NCBI GenBank assembly: GCA_013815395.1
Contig: JACDGH010000052.1
Coordinates: forward strand, 1-12,486
Length of the DNA: 12,486 nt
Source of the DNA: Parachlamydiaceae bacterium
GTDB lineage: Bacteria; Chlamydiota; Chlamydiia; Chlamydiales; Parachlamydiaceae
Direction of reading: 5' to 3'
Notes under the pieces: model-generated
What the model saw: only the letters and a program-made list of their open reading frames with translations
Databases searched by the model: none
What the model was told of the DNA's origin: nothing
Position numbers and translations under genes: made by a program
Part shown: positions 1-7,048 of the stretch, in pieces
Layout of the letters: the number at the start of each line of letters is the position of its first letter
How positions within the stretch are numbered: the stretch's first letter is position 1

Positions 1-1
1 G

Positions 2-661
2 GTAGGCCTTGCATTAATAGTAACGAAAGATTGGCAGATTCCATTCTTTCACCGCACTTATGAGGGAAATCGACCAGACAGAGGACTATTTCCAGATACA
101 GCAAGAGAACTTCGTGAGAGTCATAAAAGAATTGTTCTGTCTGAGGAAAAAGTCACGTATATATTGATTAAAGGAAATATCTCAGATAATGCTATTGAAG
201 ATATCATTGTGGGTGGACACCACTTTGTTATTGCTATACCTTCACCTCAGGTTTCTGAAATTTTTGAAACAAATATAAGGAAGTTTGGACCTTTACAGAC
301 TATAGCAGGGACAAAAGTTTATTGCGAATTTGTTCAATATTGCGGCACAAAATGCATGTGCGTTCTTACATATTCCGAAAGCTTCTGTATAGAACAATTA
401 AATGGAATCAGTAATGATATGGTAAAGTGTTAGAGGGAGTTGAAGGAATATTACGATGCACTTAATAAACGTCGTGATAGTATAGGTACAGGAAAGCCTC
501 TAACTATAAAAGATGCGGAGAAAAGGATTAGGAGTATTTTTTCACAACCTCAGACGCCCTGGCTACCTTATTTGAGGCATTCTTTTTTACAAAAAAAAAT
601 ACGCGAATCACGGGCGGCGGGACGATATAATACTTTTACGTCTTTTACGCAAGGTGAGTAG
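2..661 (+). pseudogene. IS1634/IS4-type DDE transposase remnant (5' cut by window edge, in-frame stop)
   Basis: One reading frame is open from base 2 to a TAG at 431-433 and then, in the same frame, to a TAG at 659-661. The translated start contains KDWQIPFFHRTYEGNRPD, which matches the 'IPlfhe.YeGNrpD' block of IS1634/IS4-group transposases. Next comes a segment ILIKGNISDNAIEDI that lines up with the family's usual 'fDKGNnS.dni' block, with Ile where the catalytic Asp is normally found. The downstream part (KEYYDALNKRRDS, then TIKDAEKRIRSIFSQ) still resembles the helical linker of the family. After about base 560 the protein no longer looks like a transposase, and the usual C-terminal Y-R-E-K region is not seen. 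The N-terminal third lies outside the window. With an internal stop, a replaced key residue and a lost 3' end, this is best read as a dead copy. The family call comes from motif memory, not a search. Confidence 0.72.
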
Positions 662-718
662 ATTACCTACAAATTTAGCCAACTTTGGATAAATGGGTCG
701 AGCTACTTTCCATAAGTC

Positions 719-757
719 ATAAGAAGTTAGCCGAGCAGTGCTCGGCTAACTTCTTAT
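719..757. terminator. Long perfect inverted repeat, probable bidirectional terminator
   Basis: Two arms of 19 bases (719-737 and 739-757) are exact reverse complements around a single central base at 738. The arms have a GC-rich core, AGCCGAGCA / TGCTCGGCT. As RNA it would form a stem of about 17 bp with a 5-base loop on either strand. It sits between the transposase remnant (+) and the 3' end of the minus-strand gene ending at 801, where a shared two-way terminator is expected. Neither side has a pure U-run: the right flank is AT-rich (ATATAAATATTTGTTT). Because it adjoins a broken insertion sequence, it could instead be a repeat element or an IS end. Confidence 0.6.
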
Positions 758-800
758 ATAAATATTTGTTTAGGTTCTTTTAAGTGGTATTGATTTAAAA

Positions 801-1472
801 TCAACGAGCATTATTGAAATTTTCCATCATTGCTTGAAACCATTCTCGTTGGACTTTATGTATTCCTGAAGCTAAGCTTTGTAAAGGCTTATATGTCAGC
901 TTACTGATTTCACTATTTACTCCTGTATATCCCGTAGCAATTCCATCAGTAATAATTCCTGGTACAAAAAAAGCTAACCAAAAAGGTTTTGCGGCGATAC
1001 AAATAGGAACAGCAGCAATACTTAAACCTAATGAAATTGGTGCAAATACAACCTTAATAAGAAACATAGATTGTTTTTTATAATTTTCAGGATTAAAAAA
1101 TACTTTTCCTTCTACAATATTAATCACTTTTTTCGTTTCAATGATTGCTTGATTTTCTACAGCAAGAGTTTGTGCCCAAAATCTAAATGGAGTAAAGGCG
1201 TGCTCAGATAGTTTCATATTCCATTTATGCAGACATTTAGTTAGATGTCCTATAGCTAAAGGAAAGATAACAGTAATTCCTGTAATTTTAGAAAGCAATA
1301 CAGTCGCAGACAAACATGTATTTGTTAATGTAAGTGCTAATGAAGAAAATGTCTTTTTAGCAATTTCGTTTAAGTTAATCTCCGTAGAGTTTTTTTCCAA
1401 GGGGGTTTCGGTTTCGTGGCATTTAAAAACACCTGAGTTCCAATTCCCCATTTGAACTGAATTTGTAAACAT
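801..1472 (-). CDS. Hypothetical hydrophobic protein, Inc-like candidate
   Basis: A 223-residue protein that I do not recognise. The start at 1472 has a clear ribosome site, GGAG at 1481-1484, 8 bases upstream of ATG. No cleavable signal peptide is evident: the first 40 residues are polar. Two long hydrophobic stretches follow, at about residues 43-75 and 135-182, the second containing several small and aromatic residues. The region between them is charged, and the C-terminus is a short polar amphipathic tail. Paired long hydrophobic segments of this kind are the general hallmark of chlamydial inclusion-membrane proteins, but they occur in other membrane proteins too. The gene is divergent from the hydrophobic protein at 1965-3029 and probably ends at the hairpin at 719-757. 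No convincing -35/-10 pair was found upstream. Function unknown. Confidence 0.75.
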   Translation of the reverse strand: MFTNSVQMGNWNSGVFKCHETETPLEKNSTEINLNEIAKKTFSSLALTLTNTCLSATVLLSKITGITVIFPLAIGHLTKCLHKWNMKLSEHAFTPFRFWAQTLAVENQAIIETKKVINIVEGKVFFNPENYKKQSMFLIKVVFAPISLGLSIAAVPICIAAKPFWLAFFVPGIITDGIATGYTGVNSEISKLTYKPLQSLASGIHKVQREWFQAMMENFNNAR

Positions 1473-1964
1473 TATTATATCTCCAATAGAATGTTATAGA
1501 AAATAATTATTACTGCATCGCAACCGTTTATAATTCTTTGTAAGTTGCAATTAGACAAGCCAAAATTGACTTAATCTTATATTTATATCCATGATTATAA
1601 TTAACGATTATTAAGAAATAATAAATTTTACATTAATATCTATACTAATTCTGTGTTTTATTAATTATGCCTATCGTGTTGCCTTTAGATTTTGTAAGTT
1701 CATCCTTCAGCAATTGTCGGGTAGATGCCAGGGAGCCCACTAATATTGAATGTTTTTAAGAGTTATGAGATTATAATTACATTCATGCTAACCATTCATC
1801 CAGGATTAGCCTGTATAGACAGGAAATATACTCTGTAATATTTTTTCTTGCATCGCTCTTTTTTTCGTGTATAATATGATTGCTAGAAAATTATTAAAAT
1901 TACTTAAATCTCATTTTGATTCATATAGTAATGAATTTTTTTTAAGTTATAAAAGGAAATAACT
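1473..1964. other. Divergent intergenic region, no gene supported
   Basis: About 490 AT-rich bases separate two divergent genes. The right part (1848-1875) holds a good promoter for the plus-strand gene. No tRNA or GC-rich hairpin was seen. Short open stretches of about 30 codons exist on both strands around 1667-1760, but none has a ribosome site or a recognisable product. A weak hairpin, CCTGT ATAG ACAGG, lies at about 1810-1823. The length and the slightly higher GC around 1680-1740 could mean a decayed gene, but nothing identifies it. Confidence 0.5.
1848..1875 (+). promoter_or_regulatory. Sigma-70/66-type promoter for the gene at 1965
   Basis: TTGCAT at 1848-1853 and a perfect TATAAT at 1870-1875 are 16 bases apart. 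Transcription would start near 1882, leaving an AT-rich leader of about 80 bases before the ATG at 1965. The spacer contains a run of seven T, a common context in AT-rich genomes. Confidence 0.6.
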
Positions 1965-3029
1965 ATGTCAACAATTAGCTTTAATACTTTGCCTTCGCGT
2001 AAGCTCCTACATACTCAATCTCACCCATTGCCAGCTATCCCTAAAAATAATGAAGTCAAACAGAAAAATTTAACGAATTCAAAAAATAATAAAAAAATAC
2101 CCCATTCGAAACTCGGTTACATGGGTAGTGTTATTTTGGAAAATGCACGATACTACTCTGAGATGACACATAAAAAATTTTTTATGAATTTTAAGGTGTT
2201 TCAGGAAGGTGTATTACACATGCACCAGGTAATAAAGTTTTCCAGTTTATTCGATGTTGTTCTTTTGCCCATTCTCGCAGTCAATATTGCTAAGCAAACG
2301 AAATCATTTTTACAGGGGAAACGCCTTAAAATTGATTCAATCATTGAACTCATTGCTGAAGTAGCTTTATTTGGAAGAAGTCTAACTATGGTGGCTATGG
2401 GATTGGTAAGTTTTAAAGGTATTTCGATAAAAATTTTGAATAGGACAGCCTCGCTTTTTTTTGCGACTTCAGTACTTTCTTTTGCAACTACAGCATCAAC
2501 TTATCGAACTTATATAAAAATGAGAAAGCTTGAACAAAAAATAGCTAAAATTGGACAGTTAAACGATTTGAGTAATCAAGCCTCTTTAGATTATTTTCGG
2601 AATTGTTATACATTTATTAAATCTAAAGAGGATGATAAAGAATTTATAACAGCCACATTTAATTGTTCATTTGAAAAATTGGAGATTAGGCTCTTGGAAA
2701 TCGAGAAAGAGGCTGAAAGTAAAATTAACTCACCACTAAGTGAAGATCAGCAGAGCGGTAGACAACTTTTGAATACTACTCTAAAGACTCTAAAGGGCCA
2801 TATTCATCACGTTGGCAGCATTTCACGCAATAATGTCATCATTTCGACTATTGGTCTCATTGCTGCAGTTGTGCTTTTTATCTACCCTATTGCGTTAATG
2901 ACTTATTACATCCCGGCTGCCAGCACCGCTGCAAGTGTTGGCGTCCTAACATATCATAAAATCGCAGAATATCACTACGCTCATGATCTAGGCTTGCAAA
3001 GAAAGTGGTATGAATGGATTACCTGCTAA
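1965..3029 (+). CDS. Hypothetical membrane protein, effector/Inc-like candidate
   Basis: A 354-residue protein that I do not recognise. The ATG follows AAAGGA (1952-1957) at a spacing of 7. The first 50 residues are polar, rich in Ser, Asn, Lys and Pro, with no signal peptide; this is the type of N-terminus seen in type III secreted proteins but is not diagnostic. Hydrophobic segments lie at about residues 93-109, 126-150, 160-178 and a long one at 289-330. Between the second pair and the last lies a charged helical region (about 183-275), rich in Glu and Lys, that may form a coiled coil. The C-terminus is short and polar, ending in Cys. It is divergent from the other hydrophobic protein at 801-1472 and convergent with pknD, whose 3' end is only 9 bases away. 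Function unknown; an inclusion-membrane role is inference. Confidence 0.78.
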   Translation: MSTISFNTLPSRKLLHTQSHPLPAIPKNNEVKQKNLTNSKNNKKIPHSKLGYMGSVILENARYYSEMTHKKFFMNFKVFQEGVLHMHQVIKFSSLFDVVLLPILAVNIAKQTKSFLQGKRLKIDSIIELIAEVALFGRSLTMVAMGLVSFKGISIKILNRTASLFFATSVLSFATTASTYRTYIKMRKLEQKIAKIGQLNDLSNQASLDYFRNCYTFIKSKEDDKEFITATFNCSFEKLEIRLLEIEKEAESKINSPLSEDQQSGRQLLNTTLKTLKGHIHHVGSISRNNVIISTIGLIAAVVLFIYPIALMTYYIPAASTAASVGVLTYHKIAEYHYAHDLGLQRKWYEWITC

Positions 3030-3050
3030 GGAATATTCTTATTTAGTAGG
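3022..3050. terminator. Weak hairpin across the convergent gene ends
   Basis: CCTGCTAA (3022-3029) can pair with TTAGTAGG (3043-3050) with one G-U pair. The loop contains the small palindrome GAATATTC. It covers both stop codons of the tail-to-tail genes 1965-3029 and 3039-6113. There is no U-run on either strand, so efficient intrinsic termination is doubtful, and opposing transcription may be limited in other ways. Confidence 0.3.
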
Positions 3051-6000
3051 CGATTGGATTGTTTCCCTTTCTGCAAGGTGCTTAAAATGCAATGACATCA
3101 TTTCATCTCCACTGCAGTGGTAGAAAAGGGTTAATTGACGAAATAGTTGCCGCTTTTCCCAAAGAAAAGCCTTCTGAAACCATCCTTGTCCTTCCGTTAT
3201 TTTGCCCGTAAAGTAATAGCTTGATATTGTCCACGTGCGAGGGTAAGGCACCTCAAAGATACCTGCAAAATGAATATTGGCAATGTCCTTGCCTTCGGTG
3301 ACATATAACCAGCAACCGTAGAGAAAATGTAATATCGTAGTGTCTTGACTTAGAGTTTCAATAGAATATTGATGCAAGAGGTCGCCTGCTTCCTTCCAAT
3401 TTTTATCTATTAACAATCCCCAAATTTCAAAATATTGTAATCTGACTTGTCCTTCTGAGGAAAGTTGCCATTTCTGATAGTGGTAGATGAGGTGCACAAG
3501 ATGGGTTTGCTGGGTATCTAAAGCATATTCTAATAAATAAAATAATGTTCTTTCATGTAGTTGGGACAGAGCTATTTCTGAGATTTGAATAAAGTCACTA
3601 ACTGCTGATTCAAGAGAGACGGTTCGACTTTTTATAGCAATCTTCAGCAAATCGCTATGTATTTTGAAAGCATCTGCATTGGTTTGTTTAGCGATATATT
3701 CTAAGGCATCTTCTGCTGCGATCCATGAGCCTAGTTCAATGAGGCAAAAAACAGAATTGCCTAAAATGTTCAAGGGTAATGGATTGATTTTTATTAAATC
3801 ATTGATCATTTCAATCATTGTATGGGGACGAGCCAGCCAGAAGGCCAGGTTTAGTCCAAAATTGATATTTTGCAGCTCTTTAGATTCTTCAATCTTTGTA
3901 ACACTCTCTATAAAAAAAAGAGGTTCGCAATGTTTTTTTAAACTGCTAAGTAACTTCTGGGTATTGCGCATGGTAGTAATATTAGGAAGATATCTGAGGG
4001 CTAATAAAACAAAGTTAAATGTCGCTTGACGGTGGTAGCGCGAGCTGCCGTGCATGCGATAGATAATTTGTTCTTGTAGCACAGGGAGTAGGGGATGGGC
4101 GGGATAACGCCGATAGGCGAGTTCAAAGCATTTAACTTCATCTTCGAAGTCGCTTTGGGTTTGATAAATTAAAGCTTTACCTAAATATTCTAGGGGGGCA
4201 CCAGGGGTGCCATAAAGCTTTCCAAATTCATCATGGGCCAGGTCTAGAAGTGTGTTTCTTTCATCTTTAATGAGTTGGCTATTAGCTTGTTCTAAAAGTG
4301 TGATGCCGGCTCTAAACATGGCTTCGCGACCTTCGGCTCGACCGGGGAATGAATAACCAATCCGACGGTATTCGCTAAGCGCGGTGTTGTAATCTTTATG
4401 AGCTAAAAAGGCATCGGGAACGGCAAGGCAATTGACAGTTACGTTTTGACTGCCAATATAAACAAAAAAGTCTTTTAAAATAAAATTAGCATCCCGTGCT
4501 AGGAGTCCAATATGCGTTCCTACCAAGGGTAAATGACTTATATAGGAAAATTGCAGCAGGTTGTTTAGGTAGAAATAGATATTATTATCGATCTTTTCAA
4601 TGCGTACCTGGTACCATTCATTACTTTTTAGAAATACATCTGTGGCATTAATGACTTCTACTGTGGAGCGAAGCAATTTAGTGGATTTACTTTTTTCTTC
4701 ACCTATCCAAAGACAGTAACCGTCATTGATATGCTCTCTTTCAGCAGCCTCAGGTATGCTTAAGAGAAAGCCGATGCCATGACCCTGCGGTCCAATATTG
4801 ATATTTGCCTCAATCTTTATATTCTCTTGGAAAGAAGCTTTAGAAATCATCAAATTGACCCAGTCCGCAACTTCAGTTTCTCGAGTAATTGCCACGTGCT
4901 CAGCAATAAGAACGTTTTCCTGAAATTCCCAATCACTTTTATTTAAATAATTTAATTCAGCAATTTGAAACCATTCTGAGCGCCCTTCGATATAATTTTC
5001 TAAGTCGTGCACCAATTCATCAACTGTGTGATAGCGTTGTTCGGATTGAGGGGCCAGACATTTCATCACGACTCTTGAAAGAGATCTAGGTACGTCCCGG
5101 TAGGGTGAAATTTCGCTTGGATCTATCAATCTTTCTTTGTGAGCATTTAAACGAAATTCTTTTAAAGATCCCCTATTGAATGGACTTTTGAGGGTGAGCA
5201 GTTGATAGAGGATAACACCTAAAGAATAGATATCGGTCTGGATATTGGCAGCCTGCCCTAAAGCGCGCTCCGGAGCCATGTATGCAATTGTTCCAACAAC
5301 TTTTCCGACATGTGTCAATTGATGTATATCTGAGGCTTCATCTTCAGCTTCTTCATTATCTGAATCAAGACCGGAAGAATTCTTAGCACTTTTGATGAGC
5401 TTTGCTAAGCCCCAATCCAAAATAACGATTTGCCCGTACTGTCCAATAATGATATTTTCAGGCTTAAGATCGCGATGCAATACTTTTTTGGAATGTGCGT
5501 AAGCGACGGCTTGGCAAATGCTTAAAAAGATTCGGATCAAGGCAGGAATGGATTCGGCAAGGTGATCGAGCTTTTCTCCTTTGCGTTCCTGTTTGCGCGC
5601 TGTGCGTAAGAGCTGTTTGAGGGTGTTTCCTTCTATATAAGGCATGGTATAATATGAATTTGCTTCGTCTGTGTGAATGGCATAAATAGGTATAATTGCT
5701 GGGTGAGTGAGTTGACTTGTAATGCGAGCTTCTTTAACGAAACGATTATAAAGTTGCTTATGCTCGCTCAAATCTGGTCGTATTTTTTTTAAAGCAATGC
5801 GACGTCCACAAGTAGTGTCATAGGCTAAAAAAACCTCTCCCATACCTCCTTTGCCAATGCTTTGGAGGATCTGATATGGACCAATTGAAAATTGAATATT
5901 TTCTTGCGCAGGGAGGTGTTCCGGCAAAAAGGAAATTAACGGCGTTGTTTGCTTCTCGGCAATGTCTTTTTGATCGCTTATCGGTAATGTTGATTGATTT

Positions 6001-6113
6001 GGTAATGAAAGTGACTTTTGGCAAAATGGACAAAAGCTAACGATTAGGTCATCAGGAGGGGATGCCAAGACAAAATGGGTGTGGCATGAAGGACATGTTA
6101 TTTCTTTATTCAT
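3039..6113 (-). CDS. pknD: Serine/threonine protein kinase PknD (chlamydial type)
   Basis: A 1024-residue eukaryotic-like kinase. An N-terminal zinc-ribbon-like module has CPSC (7-10) and CPFC (28-31). The kinase domain (about 79-373) shows the glycine loop GKGGMGEV (87-94), the ATP-binding Lys in ALKK (K109), a likely helix-C Glu (E128), the catalytic loop HRDLKPEN (213-220), a DWG metal motif (233-235) in place of DFG, and APE (280-282). All residues needed for activity appear present. An acidic insertion (about 250-262) sits in the activation segment. Residues of about 395-555 look like a beta-rich jelly-roll or lectin-like domain, and about 565-1024 are helical and TPR-like. Chlamydial PknD proteins are of similar size and architecture (about 930 residues) and phosphorylate Ser/Thr, reportedly including type III secretion components. 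I see no membrane helix. The gene is 18 bases below the gene ending at 6132, so it is probably the last gene of an operon. The ribosome site (AAAGAA) is weak. Confidence 0.93.
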   Translation of the reverse strand: MNKEITCPSCHTHFVLASPPDDLIVSFCPFCQKSLSLPNQSTLPISDQKDIAEKQTTPLISFLPEHLPAQENIQFSIGPYQILQSIGKGGMGEVFLAYDTTCGRRIALKKIRPDLSEHKQLYNRFVKEARITSQLTHPAIIPIYAIHTDEANSYYTMPYIEGNTLKQLLRTARKQERKGEKLDHLAESIPALIRIFLSICQAVAYAHSKKVLHRDLKPENIIIGQYGQIVILDWGLAKLIKSAKNSSGLDSDNEEAEDEASDIHQLTHVGKVVGTIAYMAPERALGQAANIQTDIYSLGVILYQLLTLKSPFNRGSLKEFRLNAHKERLIDPSEISPYRDVPRSLSRVVMKCLAPQSEQRYHTVDELVHDLENYIEGRSEWFQIAELNYLNKSDWEFQENVLIAEHVAITRETEVADWVNLMISKASFQENIKIEANINIGPQGHGIGFLLSIPEAAEREHINDGYCLWIGEEKSKSTKLLRSTVEVINATDVFLKSNEWYQVRIEKIDNNIYFYLNNLLQFSYISHLPLVGTHIGLLARDANFILKDFFVYIGSQNVTVNCLAVPDAFLAHKDYNTALSEYRRIGYSFPGRAEGREAMFRAGITLLEQANSQLIKDERNTLLDLAHDEFGKLYGTPGAPLEYLGKALIYQTQSDFEDEVKCFELAYRRYPAHPLLPVLQEQIIYRMHGSSRYHRQATFNFVLLALRYLPNITTMRNTQKLLSSLKKHCEPLFFIESVTKIEESKELQNINFGLNLAFWLARPHTMIEMINDLIKINPLPLNILGNSVFCLIELGSWIAAEDALEYIAKQTNADAFKIHSDLLKIAIKSRTVSLESAVSDFIQISEIALSQLHERTLFYLLEYALDTQQTHLVHLIYHYQKWQLSSEGQVRLQYFEIWGLLIDKNWKEAGDLLHQYSIETLSQDTTILHFLYGCWLYVTEGKDIANIHFAGIFEVPYPRTWTISSYYFTGKITEGQGWFQKAFLWEKRQLFRQLTLFYHCSGDEMMSLHFKHLAERETIQSPTK

Positions 6114-6131
6114 AATAAAAAATTATTCTTT

Positions 6132-6560
6132 TTATAGACGCGCTTGGCTTTTAAATTGTTGCCATAGGTGGCGAGCTTCAATGGAGGCATTTTGGACAAA
6201 ACAGTTGTTGCCAAGTTCTTCGTCGTAATAGGTTCCGTTCATCGAACTGTAGGAAGCAACCATTTGGTGAAATAAGGCATTGATCCCGTGTTCATCGCGC
6301 TCAGGCAGAGTATAACGAAAGCCACAATTAAGGGTGGTAAATCCATCATTTTTCCAGTGATAATTTGCCCTACGCATAGCTGCTTCGATATTATCGGCAG
6401 TGACGTTAGTTTCCTGTTCATTATTGTCTATACATTCTTCATGCCAAACAAATTGATGCTCCGATGTTTTTCTTAGAAGCAAGCGCTTTTTTCGACCATT
6501 AGGTCCTAAGATATGGGCCACGTGAATAAGTTTATTTGGGGTTTTCATTATCTGTGTCAT
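6132..6560 (-). CDS. Conserved hypothetical protein upstream of pknD
   Basis: Unrecognised soluble protein, 142 residues from the chosen ATG at 6560. That start has AGGA at 6569-6572, 8 bases upstream. The in-frame ATGs at 6590 and 6548 have poorer sites, and 6590 would make a 59-base overlap with the preceding gene. The sequence is polar with several aromatic and His residues: a basic stretch near the start (GRKKRLLLRK), then HEECIDNNEQET and a C-terminal half with HGINALFHQM and NNCFVQN. No membrane segment or signal peptide is present. It overlaps the end of the membrane-protein gene by 29 bases and precedes pknD by 18 bases, so all three are probably made from one transcript with translational coupling. 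A partner or substrate role for the kinase is a guess from position only. Confidence 0.75.
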   Translation of the reverse strand: MTQIMKTPNKLIHVAHILGPNGRKKRLLLRKTSEHQFVWHEECIDNNEQETNVTADNIEAAMRRANYHWKNDGFTTLNCGFRYTLPERDEHGINALFHQMVASYSSMNGTYYDEELGNNCFVQNASIEARHLWQQFKSQARL

Positions 6561-6900
6561 CAAGAATTTCCTGTGATTTATCCTCGCCATTTAAATCTTC
6601 AGCAAAAAAATATTCACGGAAAATAATATATATGCCTCCGACAATAAAGAGGACGGGTAAAAGAACTGCCCATTCAAAATTTAATACAGTTATTGCAAAC
6701 AATCCAAGCAAGATCAATGTAGAAATACAAAAATCATATATCCTACCAGTCAAAAATTGTCTTAATCCAATACTTACCCAAAGGGCTGCTAAAATTCCTG
6801 GCCACCAATAATTAGAGTAAATTAGCACTCCCAAAGCTATTAAAAAGGCTCCATTTGAAATGGTATCGGCCTTTCTTTTCGACATTTTATATTGATCCAT
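6532..6900 (-). CDS. Small four-helix integral membrane protein
   Basis: The protein is 122 residues from the ATG at 6900. This start is preferred because GGAG (6907-6910) lies 6 bases upstream; an in-frame ATG at 6912 would add MEKP but has only a weak ribosome site. After a short basic N-terminus (MSKRKADT) four hydrophobic helices follow, at about residues 15-30, 32-47, 55-73 and 76-94, ending in FREYF and a very acidic tail (about 98-122). The first two helices have the closely packed 'IYSNYWWPGILAALWVSIGL' arrangement seen in small bacterial envelope proteins of unknown role. It is the first gene of the unit leading to pknD. Function unknown; it might anchor or sense at the inner membrane on behalf of the kinase, which is inference. 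Confidence 0.78.
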   Translation of the reverse strand: MDQYKMSKRKADTISNGAFLIALGVLIYSNYWWPGILAALWVSIGLRQFLTGRIYDFCISTLILLGLFAITVLNFEWAVLLPVLFIVGGIYIIFREYFFAEDLNGEDKSQEILDDTDNENPK

Positions 6901-6964
6901 GGGTTTCTCCATTTCTTGTCTTTATAGAAAGTGATGCAGAATTTTACAGCTTCCCTATAACATA

Positions 6965-6994
6965 ACATTAAGGGTCAGGGGTTTAATTTGTCAA
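6965..6994 (-). promoter_or_regulatory. Probable promoter of the pknD operon
   Basis: On the minus strand a perfect TTGACA (6994-6989) is followed after 18 bases by TAATGT (6970-6965), a weak -10 with 3 of 6 consensus bases. The start of transcription would lie near 6958, with a leader of about 55 bases. The consensus -35 with a poor -10 suggests moderate activity or help from an activator. Confidence 0.45.
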
Positions 6995-7001
6995 AGGATA
7001 A

Positions 7002-7020
7002 ACTTTGAAGTAATCAAAGT
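7002..7020. other. Small inverted repeat, operator or weak terminator
   Basis: ACTTTGA (7002-7008) and TCAAAGT (7014-7020) are exact inverted arms with a 5-base spacer. It lies below the stop of the gene at 7049 and just upstream of the -35 of the pknD operon promoter on the minus strand. The stem is AT-rich and a U-run is poor (TTTATCCTTT on the minus strand), so it is a doubtful terminator. Its position next to a -35 also suits a regulator site. Confidence 0.3.
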
Positions 7021-7048
7021 AGTGCCATTAAAATGCTTTTTGGTGTAC

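Noticed and set aside
1667..1759. 30-codon plus-strand ORF in the divergent spacer
   Set aside because: No ribosome site and no family resemblance; an overlapping minus-strand frame is equally open.
3664..4029. 121-codon plus-strand open frame
   Set aside because: Fully antisense to the TPR-like part of pknD; no ribosome site and no recognisable product.
6536..6811. 91-codon plus-strand open frame
   Set aside because: Antisense to the four-helix membrane protein, whose helices and ribosome site are clear.
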